Shown one piece after another: positions 32,449 through 41,832 of a stretch of DNA of 64,000 nucleotides. Every line of letters begins with the position of its first letter. Position 1 is the stretch's first letter. Both the position numbers and the translations under genes were made by a program. Source of the DNA: Halorussus ruber (lineage in GTDB: Archaea > Halobacteriota > Halobacteria > Halobacteriales > Haladaptataceae); contig NZ_SBIT01000006.1 in the NCBI RefSeq assembly GCF_004765785.1, positions 326,211 through 390,210 on the forward strand, read 5' to 3'. The notes below the pieces were generated by a model. The model worked only from the letters and a program-made list of their open reading frames with translations. It was not told where the DNA came from and searched no databases.

Positions 32449-32736
32449 TTAATAGCTACTTTGATGGAGTAGATTATCATCATCAGTATAGTTCGGTTCG
32501 GTCCGGACGTACTTTGTTCCCCCACGTTCCTCGGCGATTAAATCAGTTTGGTCACCTAAATATTCCACATAGAATGTCCGATCTCTCTCTTCTATTTTTT
32601 CGTATATTTGTTCTGGGCTACCGTGGGAGGTTGTGTCACCCACTTTGTAGCCGATTCGTTCGATACACCGACAGTCACCATTACCAGCGTATGGTGATGA
32701 GCGGTCAATATCTACGCAGACTACTTCAAACCCCAT
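32449..32736 (-). CDS. DUF3892-like hypothetical protein (95 aa)
   Basis: Starting at MGFEVVCVDIDRSSPYAG, this protein ends GTKYVRTEPNYTDDDNLLHQ, similar to the DUF3892 family end pattern (kYlrTepd...dNLL). It also has the pair CRC near residue 23. Base composition is AT-rich, as in the downstream 83-aa gene with which it forms an operon. The ATG at 32736 is preferred to one at 32763; it directly follows a small inverted repeat. Function unknown. Confidence 0.6.
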   Translation of the reverse strand: MGFEVVCVDIDRSSPYAGNGDCRCIERIGYKVGDTTSHGSPEQIYEKIEERDRTFYVEYLGDQTDLIAEERGGTKYVRTEPNYTDDDNLLHQSSY

Positions 32737-32754
32737 GAGGTTACTTATAACCTC
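32737..32754. promoter_or_regulatory. Inverted repeat at the start of the AT-rich operon
   Basis: Arms of seven bases (GAGGTTA and TAACCTC) flank CTTA, immediately before the ATG at 32736. It could be an operator or an RNA hairpin that hides the start site; a Shine-Dalgarno-like GGAGGT lies in the outer arm. Confidence 0.4.
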
Positions 32755-32799
32755 CATAAACAAAAAGGTATAGAGACCAGAGTGAAAGTGAAATAGTTC

Positions 32800-34170
32800 C
32801 TAATCCAGCAGTTCCACTAAATCCGCGACCTCCCTGTCTTCCAACTGAAGCACGGTGTCGATAATCTGGTCGCGGCGCTCCTCGTCGTAGCGCTCTCCGG
32901 CGGTCTCGTGGAACTTGCGCTCGATTTCGTCCCACGACATCGAGTCGTTGGGGTGGCCCTCGAAGTGGTCCTTCTCGATTCGGTAGACCGTCCCGTCGTT
33001 CGTCTCGACCGTGACGTGGGCGGGCATCTCGCCATTCTCGAATCTCTCGGTGAGGTCCGGGTTCTCCTCGACTTCCACCTTCCGGAGGAGGTCCTGTACG
33101 TCGTCGCTCCGGATGCGCTCGGGGTCGTACTGGTCGTTGCCCATCTCGCGGTCGATGAGCGAGACGGCGAGCATGTAGGGCAGCGAGTGGTCGGCCTGCG
33201 CCTTGGTCTCGACCTCGTAGCGCGACCCCTCGCCGCCGCCGATGATGAGTTTCGCGCCAGCGAAGGTGTCGAGGTGGATTCGCGCGACCGACTCGGGGGC
33301 TATCTCCTCGCGCTCGGCGAGTTCGATGATGCCCTCGACCGCCGACTGGGCGTAGGTCTCGGCGACGTACTTCTTGGTCATCACGTCGTGGACGCGCTCG
33401 GCGGGCGAGAAGTCGGCCTCGAACTGGCCGGAGACGATCTGCTTCCAGCCCTTCTGGCCCTCGAAGAGGTTCGTCGGGCCGTCCATGCCGTGCTTGGCGA
33501 GGAAGGCCGAGTAGACCGCGTTTCTGGCGGCGTTGGCCGACGCGATGCCCTTCCACTCCGAGATGCCCTCCGTTCTGGTCACGCGGAGGGCGTTGTGGGC
33601 GGTGCCAGCGATACCGATGGCCGACCGCAACTCCTCGCGGTCTAAGCCCAGAATCGTCCCGGCCCCGGTAGCAGCGGAAATGACGGTGTGGGTGACGTGG
33701 TCCCAGCCGCGGTCGCGGACCGGGGCGTTCCACGCCAGCGCGGCCTGCACCTCGTAGGCCACGCCGACCGCCGTGATCAGGTCTTGCCCCGACGCCTCGG
33801 CGTACTCCCCGCAGGCGACGATTCCCGCGACGTTGTCGCTCGGGTGAGGAGTCTCGCCCGGCGCGAGAAACGAGTCCATGTAGTCGAGGTAGCGGACGAG
33901 CGTCGTGTTGTACATCGTCGCGTCGGGCGGCGAGGAGGTCGCCGGGGCGGGTTCCGCGTCGGGCGAACTGCCGCCCCAGAGCGTGCATCCCTCGCCGCCG
34001 AACTCGGCCACGGTGTCGCCGACGACGCCCACGGGTTCTTCGTCCATCGCCGCGACGGCGATGCCGATCGAGTCCAGAATGCGCTTTTTCAACTCCTCGA
34101 CGGTGTCGTCGCTCAGGTCCGCGAAATCGAGGCCGAGCGCGAAGTCGGCGATGTCTGCGGTGGTGGTCAT
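32800..34170 (-). CDS. MmgE/PrpD family protein
   Basis: This 456-residue protein belongs to the MmgE/PrpD family (2-methylcitrate dehydratase and relatives, PF03972). The start IADFALGLDFADLSDDTVEE and later LDYMDSFLAPGETPHPSDN, GWDHVTHTVISAATGAG and GIAGTAHNALRVTRTEG are family landmarks; the C-terminal domain includes HSLPYMLAVSLIDREM. In haloarchaea PrpD can act in the methylcitrate cycle, but no prpB or prpC gene is adjacent, so cis-aconitate-type or other dehydratase activity remains possible. No neighbouring gene shares its promoter. Confidence 0.88.
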   Translation of the reverse strand: MTTTADIADFALGLDFADLSDDTVEELKKRILDSIGIAVAAMDEEPVGVVGDTVAEFGGEGCTLWGGSSPDAEPAPATSSPPDATMYNTTLVRYLDYMDSFLAPGETPHPSDNVAGIVACGEYAEASGQDLITAVGVAYEVQAALAWNAPVRDRGWDHVTHTVISAATGAGTILGLDREELRSAIGIAGTAHNALRVTRTEGISEWKGIASANAARNAVYSAFLAKHGMDGPTNLFEGQKGWKQIVSGQFEADFSPAERVHDVMTKKYVAETYAQSAVEGIIELAEREEIAPESVARIHLDTFAGAKLIIGGGEGSRYEVETKAQADHSLPYMLAVSLIDREMGNDQYDPERIRSDDVQDLLRKVEVEENPDLTERFENGEMPAHVTVETNDGTVYRIEKDHFEGHPNDSMSWDEIERKFHETAGERYDEERRDQIIDTVLQLEDREVADLVELLD

Positions 34171-34390
34171 GCCGGATGGTCGTCGCGTGTTAGCAAAAAA
34201 CAGGTCGTGCGTTCAGTCCGAAACGCGGGTTAGAACTGGGTAAGGGCCGGTTACGCATACGTCAATAACAATACGTAGTGGTGTCAAAAATAGAAATATA
34301 TGTTCTAAGTAAAACAAATTATTGCTCATCAGTCTGGGCGGCGAACTGCGGGAACTCGCGGACGCGGTCACCTGCTGAGTGCGTCGAGGA

Positions 34391-35377
34391 CTAACCCTCC
34401 GCCGACCAGAACGCGCCTTCGCCGTGGTCGTCCTGCCACGCGAAGGCGAACAGTCGCCGTGCGGCCACGCGCTCCAGCGTTCTGCCGTCGTCGCTCTCGC
34501 CGGTCGAACCGTCCCACGTCGCGCCGTCGGCCCGGAATCGCCCGTCGGCGCTCTCCTCGCTCCCTCCGTCACCCGCCTGCTCGAACTCGTAGCCCGGATT
34601 CTCGAAGGCGTGGATGCCCTCGGGCGTGGCGAAGACGACGATTTCGCGCCCGCCGATTTCTGCCTCGGCGACACCGCCCGACTCCTCGACGCGGGGGAGC
34701 GGGAACCCGAGCGCCGAACGCTCGCCTTTCGCTTCAACGCCCAGCACGACCGTCTTGGGGTCCAAGTCCTCGCGGTCCCACTCCCGTCCGCCCTCGCCGC
34801 GGTGGGCACCCAGACCGAAGCCCTCGCTCTCGAAGTAGTCGGCGTAGGGGGCGTCGTCGTAGTCGATGGGTTCCGGTTCGTCGCCCGGCCCGCTGGCCTC
34901 GCTCTCGCCGCCGGGGCGCTGGAGGACCGCGCCGTCGGGATGCTCCTCGCGGAATCGCTCGTAGGTCGTCACGGCCGAGGAGCGAACTGCGAGCGTCTCG
35001 CCTGCCAACTCGCCCGCGATGGCCTCACCGAGCGACTGCTTCCACTCCGAGTCGGTCTCGCGGTCGTACATCACGAGGTCGTCGTCCGCGAGTTTGCCCG
35101 AAACGCCGAAAGACAGCACGAGACCGTCCACTTCCCGGTCGTAGACCACCGCGCTCCCGCAGAGCGGGCACCACGTCACAGCGATCGGCTCGCCGCCGAA
35201 CTCGTCGTTGACGATTTCGTGGTAGTTCAGGACGCGGACCGGGTAGGCTCTGGCGTTTTGCTCCGCTCGCTCTACGACGATGACCTCGTCGTCGGGGTCG
35301 CCGAAGTACTCCGCGCCGAACTCCGGGTCGTCCACGCTCGGAATCGCGTCCCGCGGGACGACTTGCCTGACGTTCAT
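34391..35377 (-). CDS. DUF3179 domain-containing protein
   Basis: This 328-residue protein begins MNVRQVVPRDAIPSVDDPEF and contains PIAVTWCPLCGSAVVYDREV and VSGKLADDDLVMYDRETDSEW, the diagnostic DUF3179 region with a conserved CPLCG metal-like pair. The central part has a Gly/Glu/Asp-rich insertion. The start at 35377 is supported by a TATA-like TTTTGAAT (35399-35406, minus strand) about 25 bases upstream. The family is secreted in some bacteria; here no signal peptide is seen. It sits downstream of the zinc-HTH gene on the same strand. Function unknown. Confidence 0.82.
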   Translation of the reverse strand: MNVRQVVPRDAIPSVDDPEFGAEYFGDPDDEVIVVERAEQNARAYPVRVLNYHEIVNDEFGGEPIAVTWCPLCGSAVVYDREVDGLVLSFGVSGKLADDDLVMYDRETDSEWKQSLGEAIAGELAGETLAVRSSAVTTYERFREEHPDGAVLQRPGGESEASGPGDEPEPIDYDDAPYADYFESEGFGLGAHRGEGGREWDREDLDPKTVVLGVEAKGERSALGFPLPRVEESGGVAEAEIGGREIVVFATPEGIHAFENPGYEFEQAGDGGSEESADGRFRADGATWDGSTGESDDGRTLERVAARRLFAFAWQDDHGEGAFWSAEG

Positions 35378-35408
35378 GGCCGGGGCTTCGAACCGGCGAT
35401 TCAAAACG

Positions 35409-35966
35409 CTATTCGTCCCAGTAGATGCTGGGCTCGCCGTCTGCGTCTTCGCCGCCCGGTCCCTCCCCGTCGGCGCGGGCCAGCGCGTCCAGTTTCTCGC
35501 GGTTGACGTGCGCTACGATGTCGAGGGCCTCCTCCATCCAAGCGTACAGTCCCACGGTGAGTCGCTTGCGGACCTCCTCGACCGGGACCGGCGAGTAGAC
35601 GTTGACGTACCCGCCGCCCTTGAGGAGTCGCTGGCGCTTGTCCAACACGCCGATGTTCGTCAGGTGGTTCAACTGTCGCCCCACGGTACTCCGGTCGATG
35701 TCGAGGCGCTCGCCGATGTCCGCGGCGGTCGATTCGCCGTCCTCCATCAGGCAGAGACAGACCTTCAACCCCGTCTCGGAGATGCCGAACACCTCTCGGA
35801 GGACCACCGCGAGGTCCGGGTGTTCGACCGGGGTCGCCTCGACTCGCTGCATCGTCCCGCCGCAACACGACGACCCCGAGGCGTCCGCCGAATCGCGCTC
35901 CTCGAACTCGACCGACCCGCAGTCGTCGCACTCGTAAATCTGACTGGCCATGGTACTCTCACTCAT
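35409..35966 (-). CDS. Zinc-finger winged-helix transcriptional regulator
   Basis: This 185-residue protein combines an N-terminal CxxC finger (YECDDCGSVEFEE, then SSCCGGTM) with a winged-helix domain: ISETGLKVCLCLMEDGESTA, then GERLDIDRSTVGRQLNHLTN and KGGGYVNVYSPVP in the wing. The order is typical of haloarchaeal redox- or metal-responsive regulators of the TrmB/ArsR-like type. Three in-frame ATGs are possible; I use 35966 and cannot exclude 35951. It lies 31 bases before the DUF3179 start on the same strand, but the DUF3179 gene seems to have its own TATA-like box. Confidence 0.78.
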   Translation of the reverse strand: MSESTMASQIYECDDCGSVEFEERDSADASGSSCCGGTMQRVEATPVEHPDLAVVLREVFGISETGLKVCLCLMEDGESTAADIGERLDIDRSTVGRQLNHLTNIGVLDKRQRLLKGGGYVNVYSPVPVEEVRKRLTVGLYAWMEEALDIVAHVNREKLDALARADGEGPGGEDADGEPSIYWDE

Positions 35967-36104
35967 ACCAGTCGGTTCGGCGCGAGCGAACAAGACCGTT
36001 TGGTGAGTCTCGGCACAGTCGGTTTCGAGGAGGTAACCGCCCGTCGGCGAGTCGAAAGCCGCGAAAAAAGTCGAACACCGCGAGAAAAACGCGATTCGGA
36101 GCGT

Positions 36105-38240
36105 TCAGCGCCGCCGAGCGACGAACGCGCCCGCCGCCAGCAGGACCGCGAATCCGGCCAGCAGCGTAATCGGCCCGAATCCGGGGGCCGGTGCGGACGC
36201 CTCTATCGTCGTGGTCGTCTCGGTCGGCGTCGCGTCGCCAGCGGCCTCCGTCGTCTCTTCTGCTGTCGTGGTCGCTTCGGCCATCGTCGTCTCCTCGGCC
36301 GCAGTCGTCGTTTCTTCGCCAGTCTCGCCTGCGGCCGTGGTCGTCTCACCGCCAGCGTCGCCCGCTGCGGTCGTGGTCTGGTCGCCCTCTGCCGCGGTCG
36401 TCTCTTGGCCGCCTGCCTGCTGGTCACCGCCCGCCGCGCCGCCAGCGACCGTGCCGGTCGCGCTGACCGCGGGGTCAGTTATCGAGACGCTGAAGTTGGT
36501 TCCTTCCGGCACTTCCGAGAGGTCGAACGAGGTCTCCCACGTTCCGTCCCCTTGGACGGTCGCGGTCGAGCGCCGGAGGAAGGGATTCCGCCCGGTGTTA
36601 GCGATTTCGACGTTGAGTTCAGTCCCCGGGGCGAGCGTGCTGGTGCCCGAGATGGTGGCCTCGCCCGCCGAGACGTTTATCGGTCGGTCGAAGGAGACGT
36701 TGCGCTCGACCACCGAGAAGTTGGTCGTGAGCGAGGCCCCGTTTCCGGCCTCGACGTAGGGGTTCGCGTCCGAAATCGTGAAGTTCGCGGTGTAGTTCGT
36801 GTCCCGGTCCAGCGTGTTCGTGTCGAACACGACGAAGAACTGGTCGCCCTCCTCGTCGACGACGAGGTTGGCCTGGTCGAGCGACACCTCTCGGGACGGC
36901 ACGTTAAGCTCGCCCTGCCGGGTGAGCGTCATCGACAGGCCGGTCGTGTTGTTGTTGAGGTCCGACACGCTCTGGACGTAGGCGTACAGCCCCGAAGCCT
37001 GCACCTGCACGACGGCCCAGTCCTGATACGCGATGTCGCTGTCTTGGCTCGCAACTTCCGCCAGCCGCGCGGCGCTCCCGACGTTTTCGCGGTCCGGCGC
37101 GGTCCACATCTGGATGCCGCCGGTCGAGCGCTCGTTCAGGAGGACGGACCCGACGTCGGTCCGGGTTGCGCCGACGAACACCTCAATGGGATAGGTGGCC
37201 GCGTCGAGTCGGCCCGGAATCGGGTCGGTATCGAGTCGGACGTTGGTGACGTTGTCCTCACCGGTCGCCGAAATCCCCGGCGAGTCGGGCGAAATTCCCG
37301 CCCGGTAGGTGTCGAGGACAACTGTCGCCACGCCGTCGCCGTTGGCGTCGTTGACGGTGAACTGCGAGCGGTAGCCGACCTGCTGGGACCCGATTGCGAC
37401 GGTCGCCTGGTCGGTCTCGTCGAACGAGACGTTGAATCGAACCACGTCACCGCGCTGTTCGGTCACGGTCGCGTTCTCCAGCGAGGCAGACCCCTCGACC
37501 GGTTCGCTCACGGTGATGGTGGCGTCGTCCGTTGCGGTCCCGTCTCGGGTAACCACCGTGAAGTTGTACGTCCCCGCCTCGACGCCCGTGAAGTTGGCGT
37601 CGAGGACTTCGTCGCCGCTAATCGGCCGCGTCACGACCGCTCGATCTCCTCGGACCTCGACTGCGGTGAACACCTCGGCGAGTTCCGAGTTGCTCAGTTC
37701 GTCCGAGGTAAGGAAGACGTTGTAGCCCGCCCGGTTCGACTGGACGCGGAGGTCGGTCCGCGCGTTCGGACTGTCGTCGTTGCGGACCACCGTGTCCGTG
37801 AAGGTGGCGTCGAGCGTCTGGTTGGCGATTTCGAAGCTCGCCTCGTCTACGGTTCCGGTCGATTCGACCGTCCCGTTCTCGATGACGACCGGTTGGTCGT
37901 TCTCGTTGACGACGACATACTGGCCGTCCAAGTTCCCAGTGGCGAACACCGCTGATCCGGTGCCGTCGAGCAAGACCTCGGTGGCGAGGCCGCCGATTTC
38001 GCCGTCTTCGACCCTCCGTATCGACCAGACCTCGCTGGCGTTGCCCTCCCCGGCGCTGAATTGCAGGAACTGCCCCTGCCAGAATACTTCGTCGGAATCG
38101 ACGGGCACGTCCGCGAGACCTCCGTCTTGGGCCTGATTCGTCGTTTTACTACTCGACACCACAGCACCCGACAGTCCCGCCGTCGCCGCGCTGACGACGA
38201 GCAGAGCTGTCAGGAGTACACTCGTGCGTGTTCGTGTCAT
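36105..38240 (-). CDS. Surface glycoprotein with PGF-CTERM anchor
   Basis: This 711-residue exported protein starts with a Sec-type signal (TSVLLTALLVVSAATAGLSG) and has many N-glycosylation sequons. The body is built of beta-sandwich-like segments (VEAGTYNFTVVTRDGTATDD and similar) as in haloarchaeal S-layer proteins. A Thr/Ala/Glu-rich region precedes the C-terminal PGFGPITLLAGFAVLLAAGA and RRR, a PGF-CTERM signal that archaeosortase A processes and replaces with a lipid. The ATG at 38240 has a Shine-Dalgarno-like GGGGGA just upstream, so I prefer it to 38252. It is about the size of the S-layer glycoprotein but could also be a second surface protein. Confidence 0.85.
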   Translation of the reverse strand: MTRTRTSVLLTALLVVSAATAGLSGAVVSSSKTTNQAQDGGLADVPVDSDEVFWQGQFLQFSAGEGNASEVWSIRRVEDGEIGGLATEVLLDGTGSAVFATGNLDGQYVVVNENDQPVVIENGTVESTGTVDEASFEIANQTLDATFTDTVVRNDDSPNARTDLRVQSNRAGYNVFLTSDELSNSELAEVFTAVEVRGDRAVVTRPISGDEVLDANFTGVEAGTYNFTVVTRDGTATDDATITVSEPVEGSASLENATVTEQRGDVVRFNVSFDETDQATVAIGSQQVGYRSQFTVNDANGDGVATVVLDTYRAGISPDSPGISATGEDNVTNVRLDTDPIPGRLDAATYPIEVFVGATRTDVGSVLLNERSTGGIQMWTAPDRENVGSAARLAEVASQDSDIAYQDWAVVQVQASGLYAYVQSVSDLNNNTTGLSMTLTRQGELNVPSREVSLDQANLVVDEEGDQFFVVFDTNTLDRDTNYTANFTISDANPYVEAGNGASLTTNFSVVERNVSFDRPINVSAGEATISGTSTLAPGTELNVEIANTGRNPFLRRSTATVQGDGTWETSFDLSEVPEGTNFSVSITDPAVSATGTVAGGAAGGDQQAGGQETTAAEGDQTTTAAGDAGGETTTAAGETGEETTTAAEETTMAEATTTAEETTEAAGDATPTETTTTIEASAPAPGFGPITLLAGFAVLLAAGAFVARRR

Positions 38241-38566
38241 GATTTCCCCCATCTCCCCTCCCGCATTCGCGTTCTCTAATCGCGTTCTCCGACCGCTTTC
38301 TCCGCTTCTCTCGAACGGTCCTGCGGGCGTTCGGAGGAACTTCGGCGAATTTCGATAAGTATCTTGTGACGGTAGTGGGAGATTGCGCGGGGATAAAGAG
38401 AGCCTAGCCCGGGGTATCGACGCCGATTCCTTGGTTGTGAATACTCCGGACCAGAATTAATTGACGTGTCTACGAGTATCTCGCAATCTCGACTCGTACC
38501 GAATCGAAAACATCCCTTAGACAGCTCTCTACGATTGTTTAGAAACTCAGAATGTTGTCGAAGTCG
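38241..38566. other. Intergenic region upstream of the surface glycoprotein
   Basis: No gene is seen in these 326 bases. A minus-strand TATA-like ATACTTATC (38356-38364) lies about 120 bases before the surface protein start, implying a long leader, which is known for S-layer genes of other haloarchaea. At the right end, CGATTGTTTAGAAA (38532-38545) repeats a string found after the reductase gene at 7449-7462 and may be part of the potassium channel terminator. Confidence 0.45.
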
Positions 38567-40198
38567 CTAGTTCGCCAGCGTGGTGAACCGGTTGACGCCC
38601 TCGTCGGTGCCCGCGACGATGACGTCGTCGCCGCGCTGGAACCGGACGTCCGGGCCGACCTCGGTCAGCACGTCGCCGTTGCGCTCGATTGCGACCACGG
38701 TGCAGCCGGTCCGCGCCCGAACGTCGGCCTCCGCGAGGCTCTGTCCGGTGAGTTCGGGCGCGGTCGTCCGGACGATTTCGACCTGCTTGTCCATCGAGAT
38801 GACCTCCTCCTGTTCGAGGATAGTGGAGGCCAGCATCCGGCCGGAGACGGTCGCCAGCGCCAGCACGTAGTCAGCGCCCGCTCGGTAGATTTTCTGGACG
38901 TTCTCGGTCTCCTCGGCCCGCGCGAGCACCTCGATGTCGGGGTTGAGGTCGCGCGCGACCAGCGTTCCGAACCCGGTCAGGGTGTCGTCGGCGACGGTGA
39001 GGACGACGGTCCGGGCCTGCTCGATGCCCGCCTCCTGTAGGGTCTCGGGGTTGGTGGTGTCGCCTATCACGTCCACGCCGGGTTTGTCCTCGATGTCCAC
39101 CGTGGTGTAAGGGACGTTGGCCCGGGCCAGCGCGTCGGTGACGGTCGAACCGACCTCGCCGTGGCCGACCACGAGGACTGTGCCGCGACCGGGCCGATGG
39201 GCCTGCGACCGGGTGAGTTCCTTCAGTCGTTCGAGTTGGGTCTGTCTGCCCGCGACCAGCAGGACCGTCCCGGCTCCGAGTTCCATGTCGGGCGAGGGCG
39301 GGGTCTCGAACTCGCCGCGAATCCACGCGCCGATGACGTTCGCGCCGGACCGCTCGCGGATGCCGCTCTCTGCCAGCGTGCGCCCGACGAGTTCGCTCCC
39401 GCGCTGGACCGGCAACTCGGCGATTTCGAAGTCCTCGCCGATTTCGACCGCGCCGTCGAGTTCGGTCGAGACGGCGGTGGTCACCTTGTCGGCCAGACTC
39501 TCGCCGACGAGTCGCCGAGGAGAGAGGACCCTGTCCACGCCAGCGAGTTCGTGGTACGTCGCCAGCTCCGGCTCCTCGACCACGCTGACGACCCGCACGT
39601 CGTCGGCGGCCTCGTGGGCGGTCAGGACGATGCTCACGTCCACTTCGTCACTCGCGTCGGCGACGAGGGCTTTCGCGTCCCCGAGGTTGACCCCCTCCAG
39701 CGTCTCGACCGACTCGGGGTCGCCGTGGACGACCGAGTAGCCCGACTCGTAGAGGTCCATCGCGGTCTCGCGGTCGGGTTCCACGATGACGTACTCGACG
39801 TCCCACGAGTCCAACTCGGAGATGAGCGTCTCGGCCCGCGGCGAGTAGGTGCAGATGACGACGTGGTCGGATAGCTCCTCGGCGGTGGTCGGAAGCGTGG
39901 TTGAGAGCGCGTCCTCGAACAGCGGGACGACGAAGACCGGCAGCGCCATGAAGATGAGTACGACCCCGGTCAGGTCCATGAGTATGACGAGGAAGTTCAT
40001 CTGCGGCGTCGCCCACGGCGCGTCCGACCCGTATCCCGTGGTCGTGAACGTCTCCACGACGACCTGAACCGACTGATAGAACGGCTGAGAGTGGCCTTCG
40101 TAGGCGGCCATGCCGTAGTCGTAGAGGAGCGCGTACCCGAACAGCACCACGACCAGCGTGGTGATGTAGTAGGCGGTTCTGCGCTTCCAAGTGTTCAT
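38567..40198 (-). CDS. Potassium channel family protein with two RCK (TrkA-N/TrkA-C) modules
   Basis: This 543-residue protein has two membrane helices surrounding the selectivity filter TTTGYG at residues 52-57, so it is a two-TM K+ channel of the MthK/Kch kind. Two RCK modules follow: RCK1 (HVVICTYSPRAETLISEL with Rossmann core, near residues 111-230) and RCK2 (TVLVVGHGEVGSTVTDAL near 345-455), each with a TrkA-C domain (for example LPVQRGSELVGRTLAESG and ELTGQSLAEADVRARTGC). Such channels gate K+ flow on ligand binding. K+ homeostasis is central in salt-in haloarchaea. The ATG at 40198 begins with a short basic N-terminus. Confidence 0.9.
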   Translation of the reverse strand: MNTWKRRTAYYITTLVVVLFGYALLYDYGMAAYEGHSQPFYQSVQVVVETFTTTGYGSDAPWATPQMNFLVILMDLTGVVLIFMALPVFVVPLFEDALSTTLPTTAEELSDHVVICTYSPRAETLISELDSWDVEYVIVEPDRETAMDLYESGYSVVHGDPESVETLEGVNLGDAKALVADASDEVDVSIVLTAHEAADDVRVVSVVEEPELATYHELAGVDRVLSPRRLVGESLADKVTTAVSTELDGAVEIGEDFEIAELPVQRGSELVGRTLAESGIRERSGANVIGAWIRGEFETPPSPDMELGAGTVLLVAGRQTQLERLKELTRSQAHRPGRGTVLVVGHGEVGSTVTDALARANVPYTTVDIEDKPGVDVIGDTTNPETLQEAGIEQARTVVLTVADDTLTGFGTLVARDLNPDIEVLARAEETENVQKIYRAGADYVLALATVSGRMLASTILEQEEVISMDKQVEIVRTTAPELTGQSLAEADVRARTGCTVVAIERNGDVLTEVGPDVRFQRGDDVIVAGTDEGVNRFTTLAN

Positions 40199-40313
40199 CG
40201 CGTGGTGTTTGACGGGAGAGTGGTATATCAGTTCGGGACTCGACAGGCGGCGAATCCGCTACCGTGCGGCCACCCGCGGCTTTTATTATCTGGTGGTATA
40301 ACCTAGTGGTTGA

Positions 40314-41750
40314 ATGCAGACGCAACGTCAGGCCGCCCGCGAGGGCACGGTTACAGCGGAGATGGAGCGAGTCGCCGAGCGCGAACAGGTCGACGCGGAG
40401 TTCGTCCGCCAGCAGGTCGCCGAGGGACAGGCCGTGATTCCGGCGAACGTCGAACACGACAGCCTCGACCCGATGATTATCGGTCGGGAGTTCGGGACGA
40501 AGGTCAACGCCAACATCGGCAACAGCGACGAGGCCAGCGGCGTCGAGGAGGAACTGGAGAAACTCCACACCGCGGTCCACTACGGCGCGGACACCGTGAT
40601 GGACCTCAGCACGGGGGGCGATTTGGACCGGATTCGGGAGGCCAACGTCTCCCACTCGCCGGTCCCGGTCGGCACGGTCCCAATCTACGAAGCCGTCAAG
40701 CGAGCCGAGAGCGTCGCGGACATCACCCACGAACTCCTGTTGGAAGTCATCGAGAAGCAGGCCGAGCAAGGTGTGGACTACCAGACCATCCACGCCGGAG
40801 TCCTGCTGGAACACCTGCCGCTGACCGACGGTCGGAAGACCGGCATCGTCTCGCGCGGCGGGTCGATTCTGGCCCAGTGGATGGAGGACAAGGGGATGCA
40901 GAACCCCCTCTACGCCAAGTTCGAGGAAATCTGCGAGATTTTCGCCGAGTACGACGTGACCTTCAGCCTCGGCGACGGCCTCCGGCCCGGATGCCTCGCC
41001 GACGCGGGCGACGACGCCCAGTTCGCGGAGTTGGACACGCTCGGCGAGTTGACCCGCATCGCGTGGGACCACGGCGTGCAGGTCATGGTCGAAGGGCCGG
41101 GACACGTCCCGATGGACCAAATCGCGGGGCAAGTCGAGCGCCAGCAGGAGGTCTGCGACGGCGCGCCGTTCTACGTCCTCGGACCGCTCGTGACCGACGT
41201 CGCGCCGGGGTACGACCACATCACCAGCGCCATCGGCGCGACGGAGGCCGCCCGCGCCGGGGCCGCGATGCTCTGCTACGTCACGCCGAAGGAACACCTC
41301 GGATTGCCGGACGCCGAGGACGTGCGTGACGGCCTCGCAGCCTACCGCATCGCGGCCCACGCCGCCGACGTGGCGAACGGCCGAGAGGGTGCCCGCGACT
41401 GGGACGACGCGCTCTCGGAAGCGCGCTACGAGTTCGACTGGCGACGGCAGTTCGACCTCGCGCTGGACCCCGAGCGCGCCAGAGAGTACCACGACCAGAC
41501 GCTCCCCGGCGACAACTACAAGGAGGCCAGATTCTGCTCGATGTGCGGCGTCGAGTTCTGCTCGATGCGCATCGACCAAGACGCGAGAGACGCCGACGGC
41601 GAGATGAGCGAAATTGAGGGCGAAACCGACGTGGAGGGGTCGCCCGCGGCCGAGGTCAATCGCCCGCCGGTCGGGACGCACGAGGCGGAGGGCGACGACT
41701 TGCTGGCCGACGTGGACTTGGAGCGGGAGTATCCGTCGACGGACGACTGA
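40314..41750 (+). CDS. thiC: Phosphomethylpyrimidine synthase ThiC
   Basis: This 478-residue radical SAM enzyme converts aminoimidazole ribotide to the thiamine pyrimidine (HMP-P). Key parts are VNANIGNSD near residues 63-71, [14 protein letters not shown] near 92-105, [15 protein letters not shown] and the C-terminal iron-sulfur motif [12 protein letters not shown], where Cys408, Cys411 and Cys416 (C-x2-C-x4-C) bind the cluster. An acidic low-complexity tail follows (about residues 430-478). A T-rich element (CTTTTATTATC) lies near 40278-40288; no TPP riboswitch is recognised upstream. Confidence 0.93.
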   Translation: MQTQRQAAREGTVTAEMERVAEREQVDAEFVRQQVAEGQAVIPANVEHDSLDPMIIGREFGTKVNANIGNSDEASGVEEELEKLHTAVHYGADTVMDLSTGGDLDRIREANVSHSPVPVGTVPIYEAVKRAESVADITHELLLEVIEKQAEQGVDYQTIHAGVLLEHLPLTDGRKTGIVSRGGSILAQWMEDKGMQNPLYAKFEEICEIFAEYDVTFSLGDGLRPGCLADAGDDAQFAELDTLGELTRIAWDHGVQVMVEGPGHVPMDQIAGQVERQQEVCDGAPFYVLGPLVTDVAPGYDHITSAIGATEAARAGAAMLCYVTPKEHLGLPDAEDVRDGLAAYRIAAHAADVANGREGARDWDDALSEARYEFDWRRQFDLALDPERAREYHDQTLPGDNYKEARFCSMCGVEFCSMRIDQDARDADGEMSEIEGETDVEGSPAAEVNRPPVGTHEAEGDDLLADVDLEREYPSTDD

Positions 41751-41832
41751 GACGAACAATCGTATAGCCACTTTAGAAAATCGATTTCGTTGTCTAAAAA
41801 ATTAAAAATATTTCTCAGGGGTGGCAGGCGCG

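Noticed and set aside
36200..36430. Repetitive DNA near the end of the surface glycoprotein
   Set aside because: It encodes the Thr/Ala/Glu spacer typical before PGF-CTERM; not a mobile repeat.
35280..37955. 891-residue open frame opposite the surface glycoprotein and DUF3179 gene
   Set aside because: It is the mirror of real genes: high GC3 codons on one strand create long open frames on the other. It has no domain signatures, and the minus-strand product has a signal peptide and PGF-CTERM tail.
40199..40313. Possible TPP riboswitch before thiC
   Set aside because: The 115-base gap has no THI-box core (CUGAGA...) and a TATA-like box lies too close to the ATG to leave room for an aptamer.
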